The position numbers and the translations under genes are program-made. The notes below the pieces were generated by a model that ran no database searches, was not told the origin of the DNA, and was given only the letters and a program-made list of their open reading frames with translations. Source: Setaria digitata (Eukaryota > Nematoda > Chromadorea > Rhabditida > Setariidae). Taken from it: a stretch of DNA of 63,184 bases. This document shows positions 49,287 through 61,363 of this stretch, in pieces. The stretch's first letter is position 1, and each line of letters opens with the position of its first letter. The stretch is taken from assembly GCA_003640385.1 (NCBI GenBank), contig RCAB01000378.1, positions 1 through 63,184 of the forward strand, written 5' to 3'.

Positions 49287-51126
49287 TTCAATACAGGATC
49301 AGTGGTCATTCGACAAAATGGGGATAGAATAAGTTTAAAATGTAAAGGAGACAGAAAGGGATTTCGCATTGAAGTCAAACTTTTTTCTGCATTGTATTTG
49401 TATTTGTCTTTCCTTTAATATACTTTTAAATAGTTTACAGTTTACTGCCACTTCAGGTATTATATTTTTTGTTTCCTACCCCTTTTCTGTAAAGAATATG
49501 CTAGAATATTATAATTGTAAAGAATATTTTAACTTCATGGAATGCTGATTATTAAAGTAACATTTTTAGCATTCTTATGGAAAGGTCATCTAATCATTCC
49601 TTTTTTCTGTACATTACCGGTAGCTCCAAGCAAATTCTTTGCTACTTTGTTAATTTTCTTACTCATATAATTGCATTCTTATTGTTATTTTTGTTCTTCT
49701 ATTCATAACACTGTAGTATTTGAAAAAAAGCGCTGTATTTTGCATCATTTTTTCAGGGAGCGTTGAGTATGTTCAGGATAGTCTGAAAACAAGTTTCAGG
49801 ATTAATGCTGTCGGTATCATTCAAAATCAAAAATATTTTTCGACTTGTTTATACCTTGCTGTTTTTGGCTTACTCATTCGATCTTATTACTTGAAAGAGA
49901 AATTGGTTACTGTTTAAGCTTGTCTAGTTTTTCGGCCGACGAACATTTCATGGACCTAACTTATTATTAACATAAGATGTGTTATAACAACATCCCAACT
50001 CCAAAGTAATTGGTGGTATTCCGTAAGTTATAATCCATTTTCAGCCGCTTCTCACTTTATAAATAAACTGTCATGTNTATAAGATGTGTTATAACAACAT
50101 CCAACTCCAAAGTAATTGGTGGTATTCTGTAAGTTATAATCCATTTTCAGCCGCTTCTCACTTTATAAATAAACTGTCATGTTTGTAATAATTACTTCAT
50201 ATATTTCAATTATTTGCTATATTACTGAGCAGCACTGCATGAAGTAGTGTGTGTACCACATTTATAACCTACTTTTCCTGTTTTCATTGTTTTAGAACTT
50301 GCCAACATTACTGTTTACATTTGTTCATAGTTGCAATTTTTCAAGCATATCATTCAATCATTCCTCAGCCTAAATTCAGGACATTTGTTTTTGCATTGTT
50401 GGTCTTTCAGATGATCTTCAGCCAATAATTTATCAAATCCATGTTCTATTGTATTTTGTTTCTTTTTTTTTTCAGTAAAGTTTGTTTTCCAAAGAGGACG
50501 AATTATATAATGATGCCTTTCAGACAGCATACTCATATCACTAAAAGATAAGGAAGGAGTGAAAGAAGCAGTGAGAGATGAGGGAGAGAGATTTCAGTGA
50601 TATCTTTAATTACTGGGATGAACTGCAAACTACGCTTAGAATACTTCTCTTGATCTAGTGTACTTTCCGTCTAGGCAGACAGGCAAAAATTGCATATTCA
50701 AAGATTTGCAGAGGCAATCATCGAGTCTTCCTTCCTCTCTGATTGCTTCCTAACATCCTTCCACTCAGCTGAATTGATAAGAGATGTAGCCGCGACCGTT
50801 GCGCTCATTGTTTACGGAAGCAAAGCGACTGCTAGCCGTCGGTGTGTTCTAGTGGGATCCGTGAATGTGACACACTGTCCCCACTACTAGAGGATTGTTG
50901 CGGGTGATGGCTAGTTCTGACTTAGCGGGAGAGTAATGAGTTATGTGTCTTAATTGGGTCCTTTTCTGTCTACGTGCTTCACGTTGCTCTCTGTTTTGCG
51001 AGTCTAGAAGTCTATTGAATGAGAATCACGTGCAGAATTTCACCTTTGGAGGGTAGTCCACCTTGTTGAAAATTGGAAAGAATGTTGGAACTCTTGATGA
51101 GAGATTTCAGGCAGGACGCTGGTACC
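49287..51126. other. Intergenic region between tandem E2 genes, with an assembly join
   Basis: No supported gene. It holds the 3' UTR of the first E2, a single-N join at 50077, and the promoter region of UBE2J2. A candidate trans-splice acceptor (GATTTCAG, near 51104-51111) precedes the second E2's start codon. Small ORFs at 49720-49917 and 50690-50890 lack family features. Confidence 0.5.
49972..50182. repeat. About 105-bp direct repeat around a single N (assembly join)
   Basis: Positions 49972-50076 recur as 50079-50182. Two small differences are visible: CATCCCAAC versus CATCCAAC, and ATTCCGT versus ATTCTGT. The ambiguous base at 50077 separates them. The copies look like two haplotypes or reads of one locus. 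Confidence 0.85.
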
Positions 51127-52494
51127 ATGGGTGGTCCATCGGTCACTGCAGTTGCAAGATTGAAGAAAGACTACGCAAAGTTGATGAAGGTCCACTCATT
51201 TATTAATTGTCACGGCTGTATCGACTGGATTTGCAGTTTTAGCAGTTGTAGGCAGTTATCTTTGTTGTTGCTATTTATTGCTAGTATTCTCATCCGATGT
51301 TACTACCTGTTGATTCGTTTAAGGATCCTGTACCGTTTGTCATGGCAGCTCCTCTTCATTCTAATATTCTGGAGTGGCATTATGTGATCAGGGGTGCCCC
51401 ACAGACACCGTATGAAGGTTATTCTTCTTATTTGTATTTATGCATATTTGACGAGAGAATATCTTCGAGAATTAATGACAAAACCAGTTAAAAGATTTAA
51501 TTCAACTATCCAGAAGATTAAGAAGATTCACTCCTATATTTTTTTCCTAATTTTCGTAGCAGACATTTTATTCTATTGGATGGTTTGTCGTTATGTATAA
51601 CATTTATAGGTGGCTTTTATCACGGCAAGCTTATTTTCCCACCTGATTTCCCGTTCAAGCCGCCATCAATATTTATGTTGACACCTTCTGGACGTTTTCA
51701 GACAAATACAAGACTTTGTCTTTCAATTTCTGATTTCCATCCAGATACTTGGAATCCTGCTTGGACGGTTCGTTCCCGAGTATATTGTTTTGTTAATTTT
51801 TTGTTATATACTTTTACTTCTGTTTGACTCTTAATAATTATAACACTTCAGGTCTCTACAATTATAACGGGTTTACTTTCTTTTATGAATGACACAGCAC
51901 CAACTCTTGGCAGTATAACCTCGAGCGATGCTGAGAAGCGTGTTCTTGCCAGGAAGTCTAGGGAATTTAACCTGAAGGTTTTTGTTTTCCTTGTTTATTT
52001 ATTTTTTGCATAATTAATGTTAGCCTAAATTTTTGTCCATTTTGTGTCGCCGCGTTTTGGTATAAGAAATTCTACTGCTACAGGATCGAATCTTCTGCGA
52101 ATTATTCAGTGACTTGGCTAAAGAAATACGAGATGAATTGGCTGATGAACGAAGCAAACTTTTATCGGAAGAAAACGCAGTAGACGAAGCTGCGTCACAG
52201 AGAAGGTCTTTATCCTGATCATAACTCGGAGACATATGACGTATGCAGAAAAATTTCAAGGGATAGAAGGTGTTTTTATGAGTTTCAGATATATATTGGA
52301 AAAACTCTCGGAAATGTGTTATTTTAGCCTACTTTTTTCCTCTGTATTAATTATTTCTAAGAAACAATTTTTTAAGGTCTGGTGAAGAGGGCGACTACGC
52401 TACTTTGACGTATAATCTTGTGGTGCTTGCAGGCGTGGTGTTAATTGCGTTTGCAGTTAGATTTGTCATATTATCTGCTCAAGAGGAGAACTGA
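51127..52494 (+). CDS. UBE2J2: ER-anchored ubiquitin-conjugating enzyme E2 J2 (UBC6 orthologue)
   Basis: This tail-anchored E2 acts on the cytosolic face of the ER in ER-associated degradation. Six exons (51127-51189, 51324-51417, 51610-51767, 51852-51977, 52084-52205, 52377-52494) join in phase to about 226 residues. The core is highly conserved: DPVPFVMAAPLHSNILEWHY, FPFKPPSIFMLTPSGRF, and Cys89 in TRLCLSISDFHPDTWNPAW as the catalytic cysteine, then STIITGLLSFM. The C-terminus has one helix (LVVLAGVVLIAFAVRFVIL) followed by a short tail, the expected tail anchor. An upstream in-frame ATG (51082) exists, but the TTTCAG before 51112 suggests trans-splicing, favouring ATG 51127. Confidence 0.95.
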
Positions 52495-53649
52495 TTTCGT
52501 ATTTCTCATTGGAAACTGATATCTTGATTGTAATTTCTCATCTGGAGGTAGAAATTGTAATTTCTCGTCAGTTTGGAGGTAGAAATTTGTTTTTATTAAT
52601 TTAAAAAGGAATAAAACATGAAATACATGAGAAATAGGAGCAGACACAGAGAAGGCTGCATTTTTGTCATACCAATCTACTGTGTTAGTATCCACTCAAA
52701 CATTCTAATTCCCTAATTCTAGTATTCGGAAATACTCTGTGTGTGATGCTGATAACATTAAATTCGTGCAGGCTGAAGTGTTTTTGGTAGTTTTGTAGTA
52801 CTTTTTTTTTTCAAAGCTACCTTTTCCATCCTGATTTTTGTCAGTCTTCAAGTTTCTTATCCCTTAAAAGGAGCTGGTACTATTATCGTTTCATTGTCAT
52901 CATTTGTGCTTTTTATCAGTTGACTGACTGATTGATTGATTGTTCATTTGTACATTAACATATATATGATTCAAATAAAGAATTCACATTCAATTATTGG
53001 GTTCTTTTATGTATGGGCTTCTCTATCGTGAATGTCTTTATATTCGTAGACTACATAAAATGATTGGATACTAGCTTCTCAAGTCCTTGTGAGTTTCCTG
53101 TAATTTTAAATATGTTAGTTTAAAATACCCCTTAATTTTTGATCTCAATCTCTTAAATATGGTGCCATTAATTATCCTGTTCCGTATATTCCTTGCTGAT
53201 TGTCGCAGTGAATCTAATCTCTATGCAGTAACTGAATATTATGTTATCCTGTTATAGGTAATAATAATCATTGTCTCGAATGATGCGGTATTGGCGTAGC
53301 AAAAAGCTGTGCAAGAATTACAAGGAATTATAATGCTACAAACAAAACAGGAATCTTTGTATGGATCGCCGCAGCTCTCAGTTAAGTTTGGCTTAAACAT
53401 GATTAGATAGGATGGTCGCATTATGGTACCATAGATAAGTACTGGACAACTCGATCGTTATTTCCATTATGATCAGAATTTCATTATTCTTATCACTTAC
53501 GAATATGATCAACCAACTCAGCAATGATTGGTCCAGTAATTTATGTTTAGTGTAATTTTGGAATATATCTTTTATTTTAGAATTGATTCCGACTAATAAA
53601 CAGTTCTGAATATTCATAATAGTCGGAATGGTGGTATGTTCGAATAATC
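52495..53649. other. Intergenic region, no gene seen
   Basis: 3' flank of UBE2J2 and 5' flank of the galactosyltransferase gene. A short near-duplicate (TTCTCATCTGGAGGTAGAAATT and TTCTCGTCAGTTTGGAGG, about 52530-52585) is present. No coding family is seen. Confidence 0.5.
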
Positions 53650-55669
53650 ATGGCACGACGATTTCATCTTCCTTCCCGAATTATAATACTTCTGTGTGGT
53701 TGTATTTTTTGCATCATTTGGACCCTCACGCTCTCGTTAATTTGTAATTGTGATGACCAGCTTGCAGCTACTAAACTGCTTAGTTTTGCTGGCTCTAATT
53801 TGCGAAGATATCAAGGTGGATTCATGAAAAGTTATATGTTTTTTAAATTATGAATCACTTTCCAGAAAATGAGTTAAAGAAGTTCCCAGCTGTTCTTTCG
53901 TTTAAACTCCTAGTAAGGGGATTCAGCATTTTGCATCCACTTGAAATTGTTGTAATTTCAGATAAGGAAAGNAAAAATGAGTTAAAGAAGTTCCCAGCTG
54001 TTCTTTCGTTTAAACTCCTAGTAAAGGGATTCAGCATTTTGCATCCACTTGAAATTGTTGTAATTTCAGATAAGGAAAGTATTCCAAACCTACCCAAAAC
54101 ATATTTGGCAATTGCAATCATGTCGTCTCCTAATGACGGATCCGTACGTGACGTAATCCGTAATACTTGGTTGAAATTATCCTCAAAAGGTTTTTTTTTT
54201 TATTCAGATTCATACAAATTAAAATTTTTCTTCAGAAAAAAAACTAATGTTTTTTCAAATTTTATAGATAAAACAACCTTCCGTTATGCCTTTCCAATTG
54301 GAACAAAAAGTCTGAGCTTATTGAGTAGGAAATATCTGGAAGAAGAAAATAATTCGTTTGGTGATTTGGTTTTTTTGGAGGATCTCAAAGATACCTACCA
54401 GAATCTAACAAGAAAGTCTCTACTGTCAATGCAAGCTTTGCATAATATGTATAAATTTCAATTTTTGTTAAAGGTAATACTTTGTTTAGTTATCTGCGAA
54501 TTAAAATTTAGCATCAACTAAAGCCGGTATTTAGCCCCGAACCTGTAATGACAAAATAATTAACATATCATGAGTCACTTCTGCTTTCAACAAATTAATG
54601 CTCTTTGGACGTATCGTATTAGATTCTCAACCTTTGTTGATTTAATAGTTATATCGAGATGGTAAAAAGTTATTTTTTGCAGGTAGATTCCGATTCTTTT
54701 GTACGTTTAGGAGCATTTTTGAAAGCTTTAAGGGATATTGCTCATCCCAATTTGTATTGGGGTTTCTTAGATGGAAGGGCAAGACCAAAACGACGAGGGC
54801 AGTGGGCAGAAAAGGACTGGATTTTATGTGACCGTTATGTTCCTTACCAGGTATTTTATTATGAAAGACAAAATCAACGGGATGTGATCATAAATCTGTG
54901 TTAATTGAGAAAGTTGTGTTTCGCTACTTCTAAAGTTTTTATAGCTTGGAGGAGGTTACGTCTTATCTTACAAACTGGTTGATTTCATCGTGCGGAATAA
55001 AGATCTACTAAAATTTTACAAGTAAAATTTCGTTTAAATTAGTAAAGTTTTTGTTTTGTTTTGAAAAGTTTTTATAAAAATTTATTTGAAGAGTTAAGGA
55101 TTGAAAATAACTTTCCATGAGTGAAATCAATATGCTAAAGAGTGAATATGGGGAATAGCTTCTGTAAGTTCAACATTTAGAAATGAGGATGTGTCAGTGG
55201 GTGCTTGGCTAGCTGGTCTTTCTGTTCGATACGTTCATGATCCTCGTTTCGATACCGAATTCCGGTCTAGAGGATGTAACAATCAGTATATCGTCACACA
55301 TAAACAAACAGAGAAATCTCTAAAGGTTAACGCTATGAACTTCTGTCGAGAAATTCGCTATGGTTTAAAGATTGTTCCTGGTTTGATACAACAAATTAAG
55401 ATTTGATCAAAATTTGGATGAAACGCACTGCTCACGAATTTCAAGAAATATCTCGGTTTTCACCGTGAGAAAAATGTAGAAGATTCATTAGATGTTTTCC
55501 CGGCGTAAAATCCATTACCTTCATTCATTTTCAGAAATTATACGCTACAATTATAAATACTGGTAAGCTTTGTGAACAAGAGTATCGCGTTCGGCCGTCT
55601 TACGTTTACGATTGGTCCGTTCCACCGAGTATGTGTTGTACTCGAGAAAATGGCACCGATTTACCTTAA
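53650..55669 (+). CDS. sqv-2: Beta-1,3-galactosyltransferase 6 (galactosyltransferase II, SQV-2)
   Basis: This Golgi enzyme adds the second galactose of the glycosaminoglycan linker tetrasaccharide. Exons: 53650-53815, 53866-54189 (containing the artefact below), 54268-54473, 54683-54850, 54945-55021, 55181-55325 and 55535-55669. The N-terminus is a short basic tail plus a type II signal anchor ([21 protein letters not shown]). GT31 features follow: [13 protein letters not shown] with the DxD metal site, [32 protein letters not shown] and [13 protein letters not shown]. About 370 residues result once the duplicated segment is removed. Positions 53866-53971 and 53974-54079 are the same 106 bp on either side of an N; taken literally they insert about 36 extra residues in frame. 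Confidence 0.92.
53866..54079. repeat. 106-bp direct repeat around a single N inside a coding exon (assembly join)
   Basis: Copies 53866-53971 and 53974-54079 differ by one base (GTAAGGGG versus GTAAAGGG, Arg versus Lys). The first copy has the splice acceptor and the second does not; only the second continues into the rest of the exon. Merging them restores a single normal exon. Confidence 0.9.
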
Positions 55670-56351
55670 TTTCGCCGTATTATTTGCTTCATTTGGCTAA
55701 ATTTTTGGGAAGATTAATTTCCACTTTGTCTAGAACTGCACCATCTTTGTATACAGAATCGTTTATTATTGTAAATATCTTGAATATTAGATCATAAATG
55801 ACCTCAGAATCTGCACAGTTTTGTTTTTCAAGTTTCTCAGAATTCGCTTACTAATTTAGACTCTATTCTGTATTTGATAATGTTTTCAACACTGCTGTTC
55901 TTGCATGTGATATTATTTTTGTGAACTATGATTTATAGTACAATAAATTCTTTGTTTTTCACGTGAGTAGATTTTTGTTGCAAAAATCTGTGTTTATCTA
56001 TTTTCAAAGATTGGACTCGTGATTCTTTTTCGCAATTTCCAAGATTGCGGCTTTTCGTATATTTGATGGAATAATTAGAAAAGTAAGGGGACAAATTAAA
56101 AGATCTTAGCAGAAATCTTAGTTTCTTTTTTTTTTTTTTTTTTCAGTTTAGTTTTGTTTATTCGGAACGGATAAAAACCAAGGGTGGTGATTGGTTTCGT
56201 TCTACTATTCAGGAGCCGTAATAAATCGAACACTGCACGCCATTAGAAAAGTTTCAAGGAATGTTCCCCCTATTCACCTGACAAGTTTTTTCGAACTCCA
56301 GGAGTTCTCGGCAGCGTTTTTTCAGGAAAATATTCTGTAGGGATTCATTAA
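55670..56351. other. Intergenic region, no gene seen
   Basis: Spacer between SQV-2 and PIGW on the same strand, with a poly-T run near 56128-56145. A TTTTTTCAG site around 56316-56324 just before the PIGW start is a candidate trans-splice acceptor. Confidence 0.5.
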
Positions 56352-59300
56352 ATGCGCCTAATGCCCAATGCTCGAATGGACGATGCTCGTTCTATTTACA
56401 ATGGTACAAGCCAAAGCGAACTCATTTTATGGCAGTTTATTGGACCATTTTCAGTACTGCTTCGAAATATCGCTGTGCCATGGATATTTGTTGGCTTTCG
56501 CTTCGCGTTATCGAATGGATTCTGGTCAGTTTGCAAATTTATATGAAGAAGAAATATTGAGAAAATAATATCAAAGAATTTTTAAGTCTGACTGGGTGTC
56601 GACCTGCGCCAAAGCCTATAAGGGAGCAGTAAGAAGAAACGTTAGTGTTTCATCAGTAGTGATTAACGAATTTGACAAACAATTTTAGACTTTTAAATTC
56701 AATATTATTTGTAGCCAGCCGTTAGCTATCTAGCAGGAAATTTCTTTTTCTTTGTTGTTAGTGGAATAATCTTATTATTATAAGAAGTAAATTTCAGGTT
56801 GAAATTTGTGCTTGATTTCTTTTTCATGGTAATTCCAGCTATTCTTTCACTAACACTATTCTCAGATCATATCTCTGTGATACTGCTACTCCAGTCAGTT
56901 GCTTTGCTTTCCTTGATCACTTTTTCGCTTTGCGAATATTGCTTTATTGCACGGGAGAAACCAACTTTACGTCAGATTTTCAGTCAGGTGGTTGACGACC
57001 AACATTCGCCTACCAAATTCGTTACGTACATGAGGTTACATTTTCTATTCTGTAGGAAACGTATTGTTGAAAGCGACTGTAATGTTTGTAGTCAGCATTG
57101 ATATTAACCATATTGAAAAAATGTTCAAATAGCAATATGTTAAAAGTTAATTTTATCCGATCGGGATCATATGTTTCTGGAAATATTATCTTTTAGATCA
57201 TTTAGCATTCACATAAAATATAACCTTTATTTATAAATGATATGTAGTTTTACAGCACATTTTTCTTCAAATTTCAGATCTATGGGCCTCATTACAACTG
57301 CCATTGCAATACTCTCTGTTGATTTTGATGTCTTTCCACGTCGTTTTGGCAAAACATACACTTATGGCCGAAGTGTTATGGATCTCGGCACTGCAACGTC
57401 TGTTTATTGTTCCGCTGTTGTTGATGTTTTCAAGGATTTTCTAATCAGGAACAAATTTTCGCCATCACAGAGAAGGTCTTGATATATATATGTATATATA
57501 TATATATATATTTTAAATCGAAGATTTGGAATAAGGCGTTAGTTACTTAAAGGAATTTCAATGATCCAGACATAAAAAAGGAGTGAATGCGACATCTGTG
57601 CAAAATTCTTATACTTGCGAGTTTCTGTCCTAGGTTAAAGATTTATTAAAAATAATTTGGTTGCAGGCATTTTTCCCGCAAATATTCATCAAGTATTATT
57701 TTGCTGTGCCTTGGTTTTGGAAGGTCGTGTATCCTGTATCTGTTAAACTACCCAATACAGATTACCGAATATGGAGTACACTGGAATTTTTTCATAACGA
57801 TCGCTCTCCTGAAAGTTTGATTTTTAAGCTGTGTAACATTTCGATTTGGGAGATGATATAGATGTTGATATACTGCAGTAATTAATAAGTTATGCTAATA
57901 TGATAGGATCTTTGTCTATATCAGCTTGCTGTCACCTGCTTATGTCCAGCATAAAATGAAAAAAAAGGTGCTTCTGTCAATCCCTGCTGTTGAAGAAACC
58001 CTGAAATTACTAGGTTATTTAATTTTCTAAAATATCCCGGTCTTTTCCTCCTTGTAATTGCTTTTTTTTTTTTAAATAATAAATGAGGTAGTTTTCTTAA
58101 ATAAAGTATTTATTACATATTTCTTTGTTGCAAGCCTTTTTTTTCAGACTGTTGTAAAATTGCTTGGTCGTCGTTATCATCTTTTTTTTGGTATTATCAC
58201 TGCTGCCGTTTATCAATATTTGTTGGTCGAAAAGCATCTAGAGGTCTTCAGCTTATTTCTTTTAAAAGTAGATTTCTTTTAAACGTGATCTAAAAATAGG
58301 TTTCTTATCATGATAATTAATTTAGGATTGGTTGCTTTCGGAAAACAGCAGTAGAGATACCTTCATTGCAATGAACCGTGAAGGTATTTTTTCATTATTC
58401 GGATATTTATCAATATATTATTTTGCATCTGCTATTGCCAGTTTTATGTATTCCACAGGGTTAGTACGGTGTCTGCCTTTCAGTTTTATTTTTACTTCGA
58501 TCAACATGTTGGCTATCGCTTTATGAAATATAGCATATTTTGAAGTACAAATTCTGTCACATTTCGATTTGTTTGCCGTAGGATGGAGATCAGTAGGAAG
58601 AGAGAGAGAAATTAAAGAGAAGAAATATTTCGGAATATTTGCTTATGGTGAAGAATCATCTGGATAAAGGTTAAGAATCAAACTATCACCTTATGAGCAA
58701 AATATACACATACAATTTTTGTAATGTGTTGCCCAGTGGAACAATTCCAACTTAAAAAGTTTATCAGAAATAAAATTTTTTGTAATTCTAGGATACGACT
58801 CAAATCGTGGTTCTACAGAACCTTCCAGTTGATTATGATTGCTGCTCTTCTTTTCTTTGCTCAAAAACTGGCTGAAATGCTTACAGGACCACCATCGCGG
58901 AGAATTGCCAACCTATCCTATGTCATGGAAATGGTGAGCTGTACATCATTCATTTATATTTGTATTATAGAAAAGGATTCTTTTTCTTCACAGGTTTGTC
59001 GTCATAAAAAAACCTTTATAACATTTTCTCATCTTGTTTTGTAATGTTCAGCTAGTCTTCCACACCGTTTGCATGGCTGGTTTCTTATTGGTACAGTTGG
59101 CTTCTATTTTCGGATGGGCAGCACAGATGCCGCAGTTCTCTACTGGTTAATTATTTTGCAGTGTTTTTGTTTGCCACAAATTATTATTTTTGATTCGGGA
59201 CATTTAAAATTTTTTTTAGAGTGTGGACAAGAGTTTCATAAGGCTAGTTAAAAAAAGTTTAATTTCCATATTTTGATAAACTTTTCGAAACAATGAATAA

Positions 59301-59562
59301 TTACACAATAGCTGATTTTTTTGCTTCATTTTTTACAGATGAAAGTCCCTTCGAACGTTTAAAGCCTTGCATGCTTGATTCACTGAACCGATGCGGTTTA
59401 CTGTTTTTTTTGTTAGCAAATATACTGACGGGTCTTGTCAATTTGACAATAACGACAAGCTCTATAACAAATGTCTACCATTCGACGGCTATTATCACTG
59501 CATATATGTTCATATCCTGTGCAGTCATCCATGTCTATATAAGGTTAAAGCAAACCATTTGA
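56352..59562 (+). CDS. PIGW: GPI-anchor inositol acyltransferase PIGW/GWT1
   Basis: This multispanning ER protein acylates the inositol of GlcN-PI during GPI-anchor synthesis. Nine exons join in phase to about 481 residues: 56352-56524, 56798-57034, 57278-57475, 57667-57814, 58148-58243, 58326-58459, 58792-58933, 59052-59145 and 59339-59562 (human about 504). Diagnostic motifs: YNGTSQSELILWQF near the start, LKFVLDFFFMVIPAI, SVDFDVFPRRFGKTYTYGRS with VMDLGTA, ITEYGVHWNFF, FIAMNREGIFSLFGYLSIY, and NILTGLVNLTI near the C-terminus. Many hydrophobic helices are visible throughout. GWT1 is the target of the antifungal manogepix; whether the nematode enzyme is sensitive cannot be told from sequence. 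ATG 56352 is chosen because a trans-splice-like acceptor lies just upstream. Confidence 0.93.
57481..57512. repeat. TA microsatellite
   Basis: Alternating TA dinucleotides with one G interruption, in a PIGW intron. Similar but shorter TA tracts occur near 59854-59870 and 60857-60872. Confidence 0.9.
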
Positions 59563-61363
59563 ATTTTCTTGAACATTTCCTTAATTATTTCTGTGCTGTA
59601 ATTTATTTTAATCCATATTAATAGGATTGTTCGAATTCTTGCCTGCTGTTACATTATATATGTCGTAATCCTTTTTTCTTCTATATCTTTTCCTTTCGAA
59701 GAGAATAAATAGATCTTATGTGATCTTATCCAAGGTGGCATTGTTTGTTTATTTCCATTCCCTTTCTGCATTTTTGTTGATTCTTTATTGGTATATTCAC
59801 TTAATGGCTCTTTGGTTAAAGGAAAAATCTTGGAGGAAGATGAAATGTGGATATATATATATATATATAAACTGAAGTTAAGTGTTATAAGTGTTAGCTG
59901 GATTAGTTTTGCTGTGGCTTTTAATGATTTATCCTATACTGTTCAGTTTGACTTAAAATAAATAATGGATTGAAAATAGGCTCAGTTCAGTTGAAATATT
60001 AAAAGATTCGTTTAGTATTCACTTATAGATCTCATATAGCTTAATGATAGAATATGGTCTGTGCTAACTTCAAGATTTGCCAATTGGCGAATACACTTAC
60101 AAGTTATATAACATTTATGAAGTATCTCGAAGCACTCATACTTGTCTCTTTAATCACTCGGTTCTGTTTACGTGTATTTTGAGGAAGCTTCTATATCTTG
60201 TTGCCAGTAACACGCCCAGTTGACGCTACTTAGATAAATTCAATTCATGTCATTGGATTTTATAGAGAAACTGCTCTAAGACTGCTATACTTTGAGTTGA
60301 TGTTGTTTTGATTGTCATGCATACGTTATGATCATGAGCTGTATAATGTATCATTTTCATTTATTCAGACTGTTTCGTCGATCACTCGAGCACTGTAAAT
60401 GTAGAGATGCATGAATGATTAAATGACACAATTAGATTCGCTTTGTTTATCCAGTGTTTTCTGTGTTTCTGTTAAGTATTAGTTTAGGTTAAATATTACG
60501 GAAAATGCTAGAAATCGACTGCATCATCCTTTAGTGAAAGAAAACAATCAAACGGATGAGTGCTTGTTCAGTTGTTTAGACTTTTTATACAGTACCCTCT
60601 TGTTATGTTTTTGTTACATGAAAATATTGGTATTTCAAACAAGGTGATTGATTCTCATGGACTTGTTGCACTGCAGGCAAGGAGAACGACAAGGGGTTTC
60701 ACAAAAATAATTGCGTTTAAGCACTTTGCTTATTCAGTGAATTTTTTTCTTCTCTCTTTTCTTTCTAATTCGCTGAAATGGTGATCTTGAAGCGGGTGAA
60801 AACCTTGACGAGACTTCGGGAAATTTAACTCCTGTGTTGCTCCGAACATTGGCTAAATATATATATATATATTTGAATTTCAGCTTAGTAAGTTGATTTG
60901 TTAATTAGTAAGGTGCCGAAATAGTTTTGAACCTACCTAAGGTGGATCGAAAGAGAGGAAAAGTTAAACAACCGATTTTGTCTGTTTACTTTATGCAAAT
61001 GTTGGAATGATTTCGGCTGCTTTAACGTATGATTCTGTCTGGAAGTATTACGGAAATTGTTTATTTAGTAGAGATGTAAATAGTACTACTCAAAGAAAAT
61101 ACTCCTATTTCAGGCAGTTTGACCAATATCTGTTCTACTGAGAAATATGACAGTACCGTTTATACATAAGATTTTTTCTTGCTTCCTTCAAATTGACATT
61201 TGATTAGGAATACCATTATCAAGAATTCTTAGATCTTTTCTTGGTTACCCTTTGCTTTTTCGTTCAATCAAGGAAACTGTGAATCCAGACGCTTGATTTT
61301 TTCGATCAGTTTTTAGATGAGGACCTATATGACTCTGAGGTTACATTATTTAAAAAGCACTTG
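59563..61363. other. Intergenic region, no supported gene
   Basis: About 1.8 kb lie between PIGW and its degenerate copy. It is AT-rich with two TA microsatellites. An ORF at 60560-60784 has hydrophobic stretches but no family match or splice support. Confidence 0.5.
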
